A stretch of 64,000 bases of DNA from Intestinirhabdus alba (GTDB lineage: Bacteria; Pseudomonadota; Gammaproteobacteria; Enterobacterales; Enterobacteriaceae). Made by a program: the position numbers and the translations under genes. The stretch spans positions 202,623-266,622 of the forward strand of contig NZ_WMJZ01000002.1 in NCBI RefSeq assembly GCF_009711095.1, written 5' to 3'. Under the pieces are notes generated by a model, which saw only the letters and a program-made list of their open reading frames with translations, made no database searches and was not told the origin of the DNA. Shown in pieces: positions 9,625-18,974 of this stretch; within the stretch, counting starts at the first letter, position 1; each line of letters begins with the position of its first letter.

Positions 9625-10422
9625 ATGCAGGAACACTCTCTCCAACCTGACACCACCTTCACGCTGCGTAATGTCTCCTTTCGCGTGCCGACCCGCACGC
9701 TGCTGTACCCGCTTACCTTAACGTTCCCGATGGGCAAAGTGACCGGCCTTATCGGCCATAACGGCTCCGGAAAATCCACGTTGCTGAAAATGCTTGGTCG
9801 CCATCAGCCGCCGTCGGAAGGCGCTATTCTGCTTGACGAACGGCCGCTGGAAAGCTGGAGCAGCAGGGCGTTTGCCCGCCGGGTGGCCTATCTGCCGCAG
9901 CAGCTGCCGCCGGCGGAAGGGATGACGGTGCGCGAGCTGGTGGCCATTGGCCGCTATCCGTGGCACGGGGCGCTGGGGCGCTTCGGCGTCGCCGATCGGG
10001 AAAAGGTGGAGGAGGCCATCGCGCTGGTGGGCCTCGGGCCGCTGGCGAACCGTCTGGTCGACAGCCTCTCCGGCGGCGAGCGCCAGCGGGCGTGGATTGC
10101 GATGTTGGTGGCGCAGGACAGCCGCTGCCTGCTGCTGGATGAACCGACCTCGGCGCTGGATATCGCCCACCAGGTGGACGTGCTGGCGCTGGTGCACCGC
10201 CTGAGCCAGCAGCGCGGCCTGACGGTGGTCGCCGTGCTGCACGATATCAATATGGCCGCCCGCTACTGCGATTACCTGGTGGCGCTGCGCGGCGGTGAAG
10301 CCATCGCCCAGGGGACGCCCGACGAGCTGATGCGCAGCGAAACGCTGGCGACCATTTACGGCATTCCGATGGGCATTCTGCCACACCCGGCCGGCGCTGC
10401 ACCCGTGAGCTTTGTTCTGTAA
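9625..10422 (+). CDS. fhuC: FhuC, ATPase of the ferric hydroxamate ABC transporter
   Basis: A 265-residue ABC ATPase when started at ATG 9625, which gives the E. coli length; an in-frame upstream start at 9595 lies inside the fhuA-fhuC hairpin and is unlikely. Walker A GHNGSGKS is at 44-51, the Q-loop in YLPQQLPP near 89-96, the signature LSGGERQ at 148-154, Walker B LLLDEP at 169-174, and the switch His in LHDINMA near 211. It powers FhuB-mediated transport of ferrichrome, coprogen and aerobactin-type hydroxamates from FhuD. The TAA stop shares a base with the fhuD ATG. Confidence 0.96.
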   Translation: MQEHSLQPDTTFTLRNVSFRVPTRTLLYPLTLTFPMGKVTGLIGHNGSGKSTLLKMLGRHQPPSEGAILLDERPLESWSSRAFARRVAYLPQQLPPAEGMTVRELVAIGRYPWHGALGRFGVADREKVEEAIALVGLGPLANRLVDSLSGGERQRAWIAMLVAQDSRCLLLDEPTSALDIAHQVDVLALVHRLSQQRGLTVVAVLHDINMAARYCDYLVALRGGEAIAQGTPDELMRSETLATIYGIPMGILPHPAGAAPVSFVL

Positions 10423-11318
10423 TGCATAATTTTGCTTTATTTTCTGTTACCCGTCGCCGTCTGCTGACGGCGATGGCGCTTTCCCCGCTGCTCTGGCGGC
10501 CGGGCCAGGCGCGCGCGGCGGCGATCGATCCGCAGCGCATCGTGGCGCTGGAGTGGCTGCCGGTGGAGCTGCTGCTGGCGCTCGGCGTTATCCCCTGCGG
10601 CGTGGCGGACCTGCCCAACTACCGGATATGGGTCAGCGAGCCGCCGCTGCCGGCATCGACTATCGACGTCGGGCTGCGCACCGAGCCGAACCTGGAGCTG
10701 CTGGCGGATATGCGGCCGTCGTTTATGGTCTGGTCGGCGGGCTACGGCCCCGCGCCGGAAAAGCTGTTGCGCATCGCGCCGGGACGCGGCGTTAACTTCA
10801 GCGACGGTAAAAATCCGCTGGCGGTGGCGCGGCGGTCGCTGCTGGAGCTGGCGCAGCTGCTGAATCTCGAACCGGCGGCGCGCCACCACCTGGCGGAATA
10901 TGAGCGCTTTATCGAGCGCATGAAGCCGCGCTTTGCGCGGCGCGGGGCGCGGCCTCTGCTCATGATGACCCAGGTCGACGCGCGCCATATGCTGGTCTTC
11001 GGCCCGAACTGCCTGTTTCAGGAGGTGCTGGATGCGTTCGGTATTCCCAACGCCTGGCAGGGGGAAACTAACTTCTGGGGCAGCAGCATTGTCGGTATTG
11101 ACCGGCTGGCGTCCTGGCGCGACGTTGACGTGCTGTGCTTCGATCACGGCAACGGTAAAGAGATGGAAACGCTGATGGCGACGCCGCTGTGGCAGGCCAT
11201 GCCGTTCATCCGCGCCGGTCGTTTTCAGCGCGCGCCCGCCGTCTGGTTCTACGGCGCGACGCTGTCAGCCATGCGCTTTGTGCGCATCCTGGACAATGCG
11301 CTGGGAGGCCGGGCGTGA
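10422..11318 (+). CDS. fhuD: FhuD, periplasmic ferric hydroxamate-binding protein
   Basis: A 298-residue class III substrate-binding protein. The N-terminus has TRRRLLTAMALSPLLW and then an Ala-rich cleavage region (ARAAA, about 31-35), which fits a twin-arginine-type signal peptide. The family helix-backbone fold is indicated by RIVALEWLPVELLLALGV and by conserved WSAGYGP and PNAWQGETNFWG segments that contact siderophore in E. coli FhuD. Mature protein hands ferric hydroxamates to FhuB. The ATG overlaps the fhuC stop and the TGA overlaps the fhuB GTG start, so the three genes are translationally coupled. Confidence 0.95.
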   Translation: MHNFALFSVTRRRLLTAMALSPLLWRPGQARAAAIDPQRIVALEWLPVELLLALGVIPCGVADLPNYRIWVSEPPLPASTIDVGLRTEPNLELLADMRPSFMVWSAGYGPAPEKLLRIAPGRGVNFSDGKNPLAVARRSLLELAQLLNLEPAARHHLAEYERFIERMKPRFARRGARPLLMMTQVDARHMLVFGPNCLFQEVLDAFGIPNAWQGETNFWGSSIVGIDRLASWRDVDVLCFDHGNGKEMETLMATPLWQAMPFIRAGRFQRAPAVWFYGATLSAMRFVRILDNALGGRA

Positions 11319-13297
11319 GTAAACGGACGACGCTGTTCCCGGCCTGTCTGCTGGCGCTGCTGTTCATCGCCGCCGCCTGGCTGAGCTGGGCTAACCTTTC
11401 CGTCGCGCTGCCGCGCGGCCAGTGGTTGCAGGCCATCCGGTCGCCGGACGTTAACGCGATCGAGCAGATGATTTTTCACTTCAGCCTGCTGCCGCGTCTG
11501 GCGATCTCCCTGCTGGTTGGTGCCGGGCTGGGGCTGGTTGGCGTGCTGTTTCAGCAGGTGCTGCGCAACCCACTGGCGGAGCCGGCCACGCTCGGCGTCG
11601 CCACCGGCGCGCAGCTGGGCATCGCCGTCGCCGCCCTGTGGGCGCTGCCGGGGGCGCTGACCGCACAGTACGCGGCGCTGGCCGGGGCCTGTCTTGTGGG
11701 CGCGCTGGTGTTCGGCGTCGCCTGGGGGAAACGCCTGTCGCCGGTCACCCTGATCCTCGCCGGCCTGGTGGTCAGCCTGTACTGTGGGGCGATTAACCAG
11801 CTGATGGTGCTCTTTCACCACGAGCAGCTGCAGAGCCTGTTTCTGTGGAGCACCGGTACGCTGACCCAGACCGACTGGCGCGGCGTCCAGCAGCTGTGGC
11901 CGCAGCTGCTCGGCGGGGGGCTGCTGACCCTGCTGCTGCTGCGCCCGCTGACCCTGATGGGGCTGGACGACGGCGTGGCGCGCAACCTCGGGCTGGCGCT
12001 GTCGACGGCGAGGCTGGTGGCGCTGACGCTGGCGATAGCCCTCAGCGCGCTGCTGGTCAACGCGGTGGGCATTATCGGCTTTATCGGCCTGTTTGCGCCG
12101 CTGCTGGCGAAAATGCTCGGTGCCCGGCGTCTGCTGGCGCGGCTGGCGCTGGCACCGCCCATCGGCGCATTGATCCTCTGGCTCTCCGATCAGATCGTTC
12201 TCTGGCTGAGCCGGGTATGGATGGAAGTCTCCACCGGTTCCGTCACGGCGCTGGTGGGCGCGCCGCTGCTGCTGTGGCTGCTGCCGCGCCTTAAGAGCAT
12301 CAGCGCGCCGGACATGAGCGCGAGCGATCGGGTTGCGGCGGAGCGTCGCCACGTGGTTGGCTATGCCCTCGCGGGAGGCGCGCTGCTGCTGATTGTCGCC
12401 CTTGTGGCGCTCTCTTTCGGGCGCGACGCCCAGGGCTGGAGCTGGGCGAGCGGAGCGCGGCTGGACGATCTGCTGCCGTGGCGCTGGCCGCGCGTTGCGG
12501 CGGCGCTGATCGCCGGGGTGATGCTGGCGGCGGCGGGATGCATTATTCAGCGCCTGACCGGTAACCCGATGGCCAGTCCGGAAGTACTGGGGATCAGCTC
12601 CGGCGCGGCGTTTGGCGTCGTGCTGATGCTGTTTCTGGTGCCGGAAAACGCTTTCGTCTGGCTGCTGCCCGCCGGCAGCCTTGGGGCGGGGGCGGCGCTG
12701 CTGATTGTGATGATTGCCGCCGGGCGCGGCGGCTTCTCCCCCCAGCGTATGCTGCTGGCGGGGATCGCGCTCAGTACCGCCTTCACTATGCTGCTGATGA
12801 TGCTGCAGGCGAGTGGCGATCCGCGAATGGCCTCGGTGCTCACCTGGATCTCCGGCTCCACCTGGAACGCCTCGGGTGGGCAGGTGGTGCGTACCGGAAT
12901 AGTGATGCTTATTTTGCTGGCGCTCATCCCCCTGTGCCGCCGCTGGCTGATCGTCCTGCCGCTGGGCGGCGATACCGCCAGGTCGGTGGGTATCGCGCTG
13001 ACGCCGGCGCGGGTTGGCCTGCTGCTGCTGGCGGCTTCCCTGACGGCGACCGCCACGCTGTCTATCGGACCGCTGAGCTTTGTCGGGCTGATGGCACCGC
13101 ATATTGCGCGGATGCTGGGTTTTCGTCGCGCGATGCCGCATCTGGCGATCTCGGCGCTGGTGGGAGGAATGCTGCTGGTCTTTGCCGACTGGTGCGGCAG
13201 AATGGTGCTGTTCCCCTATCAGATCCCGGCGGGGCTGCTCGCCACGTTTATCGGCGCGCCGTACTTTGTCTGGCTGCTGCGCAGGCAGAGCCGCTAG
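11315..13297 (+). CDS. fhuB: FhuB, double-length ferric hydroxamate permease
   Basis: A 660-residue inner-membrane permease formed of two fused FecCD-type halves, each with about ten hydrophobic segments. The two halves are visible as paired motifs: VGVLFQQVLRNPLAEP with LGVATGAQLG in the first and GCIIQRLTGNPMASP with LGISSGAAFG in the second; each half also has a GLxAPxxAxxLG-like coupling segment for FhuC. GTG 11315 overlaps the fhuD TGA and restores the E. coli start VSKRTTLFPA; the upstream ATG at 11189 lies inside fhuD. It imports hydroxamate siderophores delivered by FhuD. Confidence 0.96.
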   Translation: MSKRTTLFPACLLALLFIAAAWLSWANLSVALPRGQWLQAIRSPDVNAIEQMIFHFSLLPRLAISLLVGAGLGLVGVLFQQVLRNPLAEPATLGVATGAQLGIAVAALWALPGALTAQYAALAGACLVGALVFGVAWGKRLSPVTLILAGLVVSLYCGAINQLMVLFHHEQLQSLFLWSTGTLTQTDWRGVQQLWPQLLGGGLLTLLLLRPLTLMGLDDGVARNLGLALSTARLVALTLAIALSALLVNAVGIIGFIGLFAPLLAKMLGARRLLARLALAPPIGALILWLSDQIVLWLSRVWMEVSTGSVTALVGAPLLLWLLPRLKSISAPDMSASDRVAAERRHVVGYALAGGALLLIVALVALSFGRDAQGWSWASGARLDDLLPWRWPRVAAALIAGVMLAAAGCIIQRLTGNPMASPEVLGISSGAAFGVVLMLFLVPENAFVWLLPAGSLGAGAALLIVMIAAGRGGFSPQRMLLAGIALSTAFTMLLMMLQASGDPRMASVLTWISGSTWNASGGQVVRTGIVMLILLALIPLCRRWLIVLPLGGDTARSVGIALTPARVGLLLLAASLTATATLSIGPLSFVGLMAPHIARMLGFRRAMPHLAISALVGGMLLVFADWCGRMVLFPYQIPAGLLATFIGAPYFVWLLRRQSR

Positions 13298-13302
13298 CGT
13301 AA

Positions 13303-13327
13303 ACGCCTCGCCCGCCGGGCGAGGCGT
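13303..13327. terminator. bidirectional terminator hairpin between fhuB and hemL
   Basis: ACGCCTCGCCC (13303-13313), GCC loop, GGGCGAGGCGT (13317-13327): an 11-bp perfect stem in a 35-base gap between convergent genes. T-tracts are poor on both sides. Confidence 0.65.
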
Positions 13328-13332
13328 CAGAA

Positions 13333-14613
13333 TCACAGCGAGGCAAACACCCGGCGCGCGGCGTCGATGGTGTTATTGATATCGTCCATGCTGTGTGCCA
13401 CGGACATAAAGCCCGCCTCAAAGGCCGACGGTGCCAGATAGACGCCCTCCGCCAACATCAGATGGAAGAAGCGCTTAAAGCGCTCCACGTCGCAGGCCAT
13501 CACATCCTGGTAGCAGGTGACCGACGGCGCGTCGGTGAAGAAGATGCCGAACATACCGCCGACGTGGTTTACCACCAGCGGAATCCCCGTCGCCTTCGCC
13601 GCCTCCCGCAGACCTTCCGCCAGGCGGGTGGTCAGCGCGTCCAGCGTCTGATGAATCCCCGGTCGGGCCACCTCGTTCAGGCAGGCGAAGCCCGCCGCCA
13701 TGGCGATGGGGTTGCCGGAGAGCGTTCCCGCCTGGTAAACCGGCCCGGTGGGGGCCAGCGCGTCCATCACCTCGCGACGGCCGCCAAAAGCGCCTACCGG
13801 CATCCCGCCGCCGATAATTTTGCCCAGGCAGGTCAGATCCGGCGTCACGCCGTAGTAGTCCTGCGCGCCGGCCAGCGCCACCCGGAAGCCGGTCATCACT
13901 TCGTCGATAATCAACAGCGCGCCGAACTCGTCGCACAGGGCGCGCAGGCCCGGCAGGAATTCCGGCAGCGGTGGGATGCAGTTCATATTGCCCGCGACCG
14001 GCTCCACGATAATGCAGGCGATCTCCTGGGGGAACTGTTCAAACGCCGCGCGCACCGAGGCCAGATCGTTATAGGTGCAGGTCAGGGTATGCTTCGCGAA
14101 ATCCGCCGGTACGCCCGGAGAATTGGGCTGACCGAGGGTCAGCGCGCCGGAGCCGGCCTTAACCAGCAGGCAGTCGGCGTGGCCGTGGTAGCAGCCTTCG
14201 AATTTGACGATCTTATCGCGGCCGGTAAAGCCGCGGGCCAGGCGAATGGCGCTCATGGTCGCCTCGGTGCCGGAGTTCACCATGCGCACCATATCCATAG
14301 TGGGCACCAGCTCGGTCACCAGCGCCGCCATTTTGACCTCCATCTCGGTGGGCGCGCCGAAGCTCAGGCCGCGCTCCGCCGCCTCAATCACCGCGTTGCG
14401 GATAGCCGGGTGGTTATGGCCCAGCACCATCGGCCCCCAAGAGCCGACGTAGTCAACGTAGGCCTTGCCGTCGACATCATACAGATACGCGCCGTCCGCT
14501 TTTTCAATAAACAGCGGCGTGCCGCCGACGCCGGTAAAGGCGCGTACGGGGGAGTTAACGCCGCCGGGGATCAGCTCGCGCGCTGCGCTGTAGAGGTGTT
14601 CAGACTTGCTCAT
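13333..14613 (-). CDS. hemL: HemL, glutamate-1-semialdehyde 2,1-aminomutase
   Basis: A 426-residue class III PLP aminotransferase. Lys265 in [17 protein letters not shown] is the Schiff-base lysine, [12 protein letters not shown] (about 233-244) gives the PLP-ring aspartate, and the N-terminal [11 protein letters not shown] is typical of GSA aminomutases. It converts glutamate-1-semialdehyde to 5-aminolevulinate, the committed haem/tetrapyrrole precursor, in the C5 pathway. It is transcribed alone, convergent with fhuB and divergent from clcA; ATG at 14613 is preceded by AGGAACCCTCC. Placement beside an iron-uptake operon is the conserved enterobacterial order, not evidence of a shared operon. 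Confidence 0.97.
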   Translation of the reverse strand: MSKSEHLYSAARELIPGGVNSPVRAFTGVGGTPLFIEKADGAYLYDVDGKAYVDYVGSWGPMVLGHNHPAIRNAVIEAAERGLSFGAPTEMEVKMAALVTELVPTMDMVRMVNSGTEATMSAIRLARGFTGRDKIVKFEGCYHGHADCLLVKAGSGALTLGQPNSPGVPADFAKHTLTCTYNDLASVRAAFEQFPQEIACIIVEPVAGNMNCIPPLPEFLPGLRALCDEFGALLIIDEVMTGFRVALAGAQDYYGVTPDLTCLGKIIGGGMPVGAFGGRREVMDALAPTGPVYQAGTLSGNPIAMAAGFACLNEVARPGIHQTLDALTTRLAEGLREAAKATGIPLVVNHVGGMFGIFFTDAPSVTCYQDVMACDVERFKRFFHLMLAEGVYLAPSAFEAGFMSVAHSMDDINNTIDAARRVFASL

Positions 14614-14763
14614 GGAGGGTTCCTGATTGATGGAAAAAGTGAATGGCCGCTATTCTAAGGAAAGTGGACATCATTTGAAACAACACGATTTACAGGAGAT
14701 TTTCTGGAAAAGGCGAGTAGAATGCCGTTTCCGGATTTTGTCATTTCCTTAAACGATCAACTG

Positions 14764-16182
14764 ATGAAAACAGACTCTCCTTCCTTTGAAGCGCAACAGG
14801 TCGTCCGTTTACGGCGCGGCGCGCTGATTCGTCGTCTTCTTGAACGGGATAAAACGCCGCTGGCGATCCTGTTGATGGCCGCTGTGGTCGGCATTGTAAC
14901 GGGCATCGTCGGCGTGGCGTTCGAAAAGGCGGTGACCTGGGTGCAGAATCTGCGCATCGGGGCGCTGGTCCAGGCCGCCGACAGCGCGTTTCTGGTCTGG
15001 CCGCTGGCCTTTGTGCTCTCTGCCCTCCTGGCGATGGTTGGCTATTTTCTGGTGCGTCGGTTTGCGCCGGAGGCCGGAGGATCGGGGATTCCGGAAATTG
15101 AAGGGGCACTTGAGGAGCTGCGGCCCGTGCGCTGGTGGCGCGTGCTGCCGGTAAAGTTCATCGGCGGAATGGGCACCCTCGGCGCGGGCATGGTGCTGGG
15201 GCGCGAAGGCCCGACCGTGCAGATCGGCGGCAACATCGGGCGGATGGTGCTCGATATTTTTCGTATGCGCAGCGCCGAGGCGCGGCATACCCTGCTGGCG
15301 ACCGGCGCGGCGGCGGGGCTTTCTGCCGCCTTTAACGCGCCGCTGGCGGGCATTCTGTTTATTATTGAAGAGATGCGTCCGCAGTTTCGCTACAGCCTGA
15401 TCTCGATTAAAGCGGTGTTTACCGGCGTCATCATGTCGAGCATCGTGTTTCGTATTTTTAACGGTGAAGCACCGATTATTGAGGTCGGCAAGCTTTCCAA
15501 TGCGCCGGTCAATACCCTGTGGCTGTACCTGATCCTCGGCATGATTTTTGGCTGCGTGGGGCCGCTTTTCAACCATCTGGTGCTGCGCACCCAGGATATG
15601 TTCCAGCGCTTTCACGGCGGCAATATCAAAAAATGGGTACTGATGGGCGGAGCGATCGGTGGCCTGTGCGGGATCCTGGGGCTGATTGACCCGGAGGCGG
15701 CGGGCGGCGGCTTTAACCTGATCCCCATCGCCGCGGCGGGCAACTACAGCGTCGGGCTGCTGCTGTTTATTTTCATTACCCGTATTGTCACCACGCTGCT
15801 GTGCTTCTCCTCCGGCGCGCCGGGGGGAATTTTTGCGCCCATGCTGGCGCTGGGCACCCTGTTCGGCACCGCCTTCGGGATGGCGGCGGCGGCCACCTTC
15901 CCCCACTATCATCTTGAGGCCGGAACCTTTGCGATCGCCGGAATGGGGGCGCTGATGGCGGCCTCGGTGCGCGCGCCGCTGACCGGCATCGTGCTGGTGC
16001 TGGAGATGACCGACAACTATCAGCTCATTTTGCCAATGATCATCACCTGCCTCGGCGCGACACTATTGGCGCAGTTTCTTGGCGGAAAACCGCTATACTC
16101 CACCATCCTGGCGCGCACGCTGGCAAAGCAGGATGCGGAGCAGGCGGCGAAGCGACAGGACGCCTCTGGCGAGAATACTTGA
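14764..16182 (+). CDS. clcA: ClcA, H+/Cl- exchange transporter
   Basis: A 472-residue CLC antiporter with about 18 helices. Selectivity-filter sequences are all present: GSGIP (107-111), GREGP with gating Glu148, GGIFAP, and the Tyr of GGKPLYS near 445. The proton glutamate is Glu203 in FIIEEMRPQ, so it should be an exchanger and not a channel. ClcA supports extreme-acid resistance in E. coli. I chose ATG 14764, matching the E. coli start (MKTDxPS), but a second in-frame ATG at 14722 lies behind AAGGCGAG and would add 14 residues; the 14764 start has no clear Shine-Dalgarno. Confidence 0.93.
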   Translation: MKTDSPSFEAQQVVRLRRGALIRRLLERDKTPLAILLMAAVVGIVTGIVGVAFEKAVTWVQNLRIGALVQAADSAFLVWPLAFVLSALLAMVGYFLVRRFAPEAGGSGIPEIEGALEELRPVRWWRVLPVKFIGGMGTLGAGMVLGREGPTVQIGGNIGRMVLDIFRMRSAEARHTLLATGAAAGLSAAFNAPLAGILFIIEEMRPQFRYSLISIKAVFTGVIMSSIVFRIFNGEAPIIEVGKLSNAPVNTLWLYLILGMIFGCVGPLFNHLVLRTQDMFQRFHGGNIKKWVLMGGAIGGLCGILGLIDPEAAGGGFNLIPIAAAGNYSVGLLLFIFITRIVTTLLCFSSGAPGGIFAPMLALGTLFGTAFGMAAAATFPHYHLEAGTFAIAGMGALMAASVRAPLTGIVLVLEMTDNYQLILPMIITCLGATLLAQFLGGKPLYSTILARTLAKQDAEQAAKRQDASGENT

Positions 16183-16263
16183 ACGAATAACCAGGGTATT
16201 AGATAATGGCCCGACTATTGGGTCAGAATTTGCCCAATTGCCGATGTCGTTTGGAGCAAAAAT

Positions 16264-16608
16264 ATGAGTGATGACGTAGCGCTGCCGCTGCAGTTTACCG
16301 AAGCCGCAGCCACTAAAGTAAAGAGCCTGATCGCTGACGAAGATAACCCGAACCTGAAGCTGCGCGTCTATATTACCGGCGGCGGCTGCAGCGGTTTCCA
16401 GTATGGCTTCACCTTTGATGACCAGGTCAACGAAGGTGATATGACCATTGAGAAACAGGGCGTTGGTCTGGTGGTTGATCCGATGAGCCTGCAGTACCTG
16501 GTGGGCGGTGCCGTCGACTATACCGAAGGCCTGGAAGGGTCCCGCTTTATTGTGACCAACCCGAACGCGAAAAGCACCTGCGGGTGCGGATCGTCCTTCA
16601 GTATCTGA
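16264..16608 (+). CDS. erpA: ErpA, A-type iron-sulfur cluster insertion protein
   Basis: A 114-residue A-type carrier. The three cluster-binding cysteines are Cys42 (GGGCSGF) and Cys106/Cys108 (CGCGSSF) at the C-terminus. ErpA passes Fe-S clusters to apo-targets, including IspG and IspH of the isoprenoid pathway, which is why it is essential for aerobic respiration in E. coli. ATG 16264 follows TTGGAG. The 81-base gap after clcA carries its promoter; IscR control is known in E. coli, but I cannot place a convincing site. A hairpin terminator follows at 16625. Confidence 0.96.
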   Translation: MSDDVALPLQFTEAAATKVKSLIADEDNPNLKLRVYITGGGCSGFQYGFTFDDQVNEGDMTIEKQGVGLVVDPMSLQYLVGGAVDYTEGLEGSRFIVTNPNAKSTCGCGSSFSI

Positions 16609-16624
16609 TCGGCGGGCGCGGATT

Positions 16625-16658
16625 CCTGGCGGACCTGCGGGTTCCGCCAGGCAGTATT
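16625..16658 (+). terminator. erpA terminator
   Basis: CCTGGCGGA (16625-16633), CCTGCGGGT loop, TCCGCCAGG (16643-16651), then CAGTATTTCC. A 9-bp stem in the gap between convergent erpA and yadS. Confidence 0.65.
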
Positions 16659-16661
16659 TCC

Positions 16662-17285
16662 TTAACGCCCGCTCTCATCCAGGGCGAACGTCGGTAGCTT
16701 CAGACGCCAGCGTATGGCGGCCAGCCGAATGATCAGCGTTACCCCCATTCCCAGCATACTGGCGCTCTCCAACGGTAGCCCAAAGCTGTAGTGCGTCGTA
16801 GCGTGTACGATCCCGCCGATAATGCAGGCGGTGGCGTAAATCTCGGTACGCAGAATCATCGGCACCTCGCGCGCCAGCACGTCGCGAATAATGCCGCCGC
16901 CGACGCCGGTAATCACTCCCATACAGATCGCCACCAGCGGGCCGGTGCCGGCGATAAACGCCTTGTTGACGCCGATGCCGACAAACACCGCCAGCCCCAC
17001 GGCGTCCAGCACCGGCAGCATCCATTTCGGCAGCCGCCTGGGCTGACGCACCAGCAAAATAGTGAACATACTGGTGACCATCGCCACCACCAGATCGGTG
17101 GGATCTTTAACCCAGAAGACCGGGCCGTTATCCAGCGCCATATCGCGAATGGTGCCGCCGCCCACGGCGGTGACCACCCCCAGCACAAGAACCCCGAACG
17201 GGTCCATGCGTAATTTTCCGGCCAGCAAAACCCCGGAGATGGCAAATACGGCCGTGCCTACAATATCCAGCCAATAAACGAGCAT
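16662..17285 (-). CDS. yadS: YadS, TRIC-family (UPF0126) cation channel-like inner-membrane protein
   Basis: A 207-residue membrane protein if started at ATG 17285 (MLVYWLDIVG), matching E. coli YadS; the frame is open nine codons further. It has seven hydrophobic segments arranged as an internal duplication, each half with the glycine motif of the family: VTAVGGGTIRDM and ITGVGGGIIRDV. Prokaryotic TRIC proteins form homotrimeric monovalent cation channels; transport by YadS itself is inferred. It is the last gene of a mtn-btuF-yadS group, separated from btuF by an ERIC remnant. Confidence 0.9.
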   Translation of the reverse strand: MLVYWLDIVGTAVFAISGVLLAGKLRMDPFGVLVLGVVTAVGGGTIRDMALDNGPVFWVKDPTDLVVAMVTSMFTILLVRQPRRLPKWMLPVLDAVGLAVFVGIGVNKAFIAGTGPLVAICMGVITGVGGGIIRDVLAREVPMILRTEIYATACIIGGIVHATTHYSFGLPLESASMLGMGVTLIIRLAAIRWRLKLPTFALDESGR

Positions 17286-17300
17286 TGTTAAATCCCCACG

Positions 17301-17344
17301 GATACCCGTCATACTTCAGGCGACATGTACGTTGGCCTGTGTCC
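17301..17344 (-). repeat. ERIC half-element between yadS and btuF
   Basis: GATACCCGTCATACTTCAGG followed by CGACATGTACGTTGGCCTG matches one end of the ERIC repeat (consensus recalled as TATACCCGTCATACTTCAAG ...). The other end is not recognisable; a GC-rich stretch with CCCGTTGACGGG follows near 17380. The remnant lies inside a likely operon. Confidence 0.7.
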
Positions 17345-17399
17345 GTCTCATCCTTAAGGCTCGCCCCGCAGCCTGCGTAACCCGTTGACGGGGCAGACG

Positions 17400-18200
17400 C
17401 TATTCCGCCTGTGCCAGCGCGCTGCAGAGCTGTTTTGCGGCGAGGATAATACGCGGGCTTGCCCGTTCAAACCAGTCGCTGTTAAGAGAAATAACCGGAA
17501 TTTCCAGCTGTTTTCCCCAGTATTGTTTAATTTTGCGAATTTCGTCAGAATTTCCCGTTACCACGATGGCCTGAGGCGCGCGCGCCAGCACCTGCTCGCG
17601 GCTGACCTGCGGCCAGGGCACCCGGCTGGCGGCAAAAATATTTTCACCGCCGCACAGCTCCAGTATCTGGTTCTGGATGGTGCCTTTTGCGCTGGTAAAG
17701 GGCGGATTGACGCCAAACTGCAAAAAGACGCGCTTTTTCGGCCGTCCGGCGCGTTCGGCACGCAGGCGGGCGGCGTCGTCCAGCAGCGACTGAGCGGCGG
17801 CCTCGGCCCGTTCCGGCTGCGGGCTCCAGGCGGCCAGCTGGCGCAGCGCATCGGCGATCTGTTCAATGCTGACGGCGTCCACCCACATGACTTTGATTCC
17901 CAGGGCGCTCAGCTGGTTGACCTGCCGTTCGGCGTTGCCGCCGCGCCAGGCGATAACCAGATCCGGTTTCAGCGCCACGATGCGCTCCAGGTTCATCCCC
18001 TGCCAGGTGGAAACCTGCTCAATGTCCTGCGCCTGCGGCGGATAGTCGGAATAGCTGCTGACCGCGATCGGCACGATCCCGGCCGCGAAGGCAAGTTCGG
18101 TGTTGGCGGGGGAGAGGGAAATTACGCGCGGCGCGGCGACCAGCCACGCCGGCAGAATGAAAAGCAGGGCGGCCAGCGCCCTGAAGCGTGGTTTAGCCAT
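17400..18200 (-). CDS. btuF: BtuF, periplasmic vitamin B12-binding protein
   Basis: A 266-residue class III binding protein when started at ATG 18200; an upstream ATG at 18227 is in frame but would extend further into mtn. A signal peptide covers about the first 22-24 residues (hydrophobic run, then VAAPRV). [17 protein letters not shown] and [11 protein letters not shown] are the conserved N-lobe segments, and WFERASPRI lies in the C-lobe. It delivers cobalamin to BtuCD, encoded elsewhere. Its start overlaps the end of mtn by 8 bases, so translation is probably coupled, as in E. coli. Confidence 0.95.
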   Translation of the reverse strand: MAKPRFRALAALLFILPAWLVAAPRVISLSPANTELAFAAGIVPIAVSSYSDYPPQAQDIEQVSTWQGMNLERIVALKPDLVIAWRGGNAERQVNQLSALGIKVMWVDAVSIEQIADALRQLAAWSPQPERAEAAAQSLLDDAARLRAERAGRPKKRVFLQFGVNPPFTSAKGTIQNQILELCGGENIFAASRVPWPQVSREQVLARAPQAIVVTGNSDEIRKIKQYWGKQLEIPVISLNSDWFERASPRIILAAKQLCSALAQAE

Positions 18201-18891
18201 TGGCCAGCTTCTGCACCAGCGTTTCAACCATCAGGCTGGACTGGCGGGCGGCTACCGCCAGGAACTCCTCAAAGCTGAGGTGGGACTGCTGGTCGGCAAC
18301 GTCGGAGATGGCGCGTACCACCACGAACGGCACGTTGAAGTTATGGCAGACGTGGGCGATGGCGGTCGCTTCCATCTCTACGGCAATCGCCTGGGGGAAG
18401 CTGTGGCGGATCTTCGCCAGCCCCTCGGCACCGTTGATGAAGGCGTCGCCGCTGACGATGAGTCCGCGCACCGCGTTGAGGTTTAGCGCCGCGATGCAGG
18501 ATTCAGCGGCGGCGATCAGGGCGCTATCGGCCTTAAAGCCGGCCGGGCAGCCCGGCAGCTGTCCAAATTCGTAGCCAAAGGCGGTGACGTCGGCGTCGTG
18601 ATAGCGCGCCTCGTCAGAGACTACGATATCGCCCACCTTCAGCGTCGGTGCCAGGCCGCCCGCAGAGCCGGTATTGATGATGACGTCCGGCCGGCAGCGC
18701 TCCAGCAGCAGCGTGGCACCCAGCGCCGCCGCCACCTTACCGATACCTGATTTCAGAAGCGCAACCCCGGTGCCGTTCAGCTGGCCGGTATAAATCTCAC
18801 AGCCGCCGAGGGCGTGGGTCTGACGGTTTTCGATTTTGTCACGCAGCAGCGTAACTTCTTCTTCCATTGCACCAATGATGCCGATTTTCAT
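18193..18891 (-). CDS. mtn: MTA/SAH nucleosidase
   Basis: A 232-residue nucleosidase. Catalytic residues Glu12 (GAMEEEV), Glu174 (AVEMEATA) and Asp197 (RAISDVAD) are all present, with NTGSAGGL in the purine pocket region. It cleaves S-adenosylhomocysteine, methylthioadenosine and 5'-deoxyadenosine, recycling by-products of methylation, polyamine synthesis and radical-SAM enzymes, and makes S-ribosylhomocysteine, the LuxS substrate. It is the first gene of mtn-btuF-yadS and diverges from dgt across an 83-base promoter gap. Confidence 0.97.
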   Translation of the reverse strand: MKIGIIGAMEEEVTLLRDKIENRQTHALGGCEIYTGQLNGTGVALLKSGIGKVAAALGATLLLERCRPDVIINTGSAGGLAPTLKVGDIVVSDEARYHDADVTAFGYEFGQLPGCPAGFKADSALIAAAESCIAALNLNAVRGLIVSGDAFINGAEGLAKIRHSFPQAIAVEMEATAIAHVCHNFNVPFVVVRAISDVADQQSHLSFEEFLAVAARQSSLMVETLVQKLANG

Positions 18892-18974
18892 AGATTTACT
18901 CGCGATAGGACCGATTTGAAGGCATAGTTTATCATGCGCTTAAGGGGAAGCGCATTTCTCAGGCGGGAGAGGCC

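Noticed and set aside
11249..13336. 695-codon minus-strand frame opposite fhuB
   Set aside because: Low-complexity Gln/Arg/His translation typical of antisense to a Leu/Ala-rich membrane protein; fhuB is unambiguous.
14722..14763. Upstream start for clcA
   Set aside because: It has the better ribosome site but adds 14 residues not present in the E. coli protein; kept only as an alternative.
16183..16263. IscR type 2 site upstream of erpA
   Set aside because: AATAACCAGGGTATTAG looks suggestive, but it does not satisfy the spaced CC...GG pattern well enough to report.
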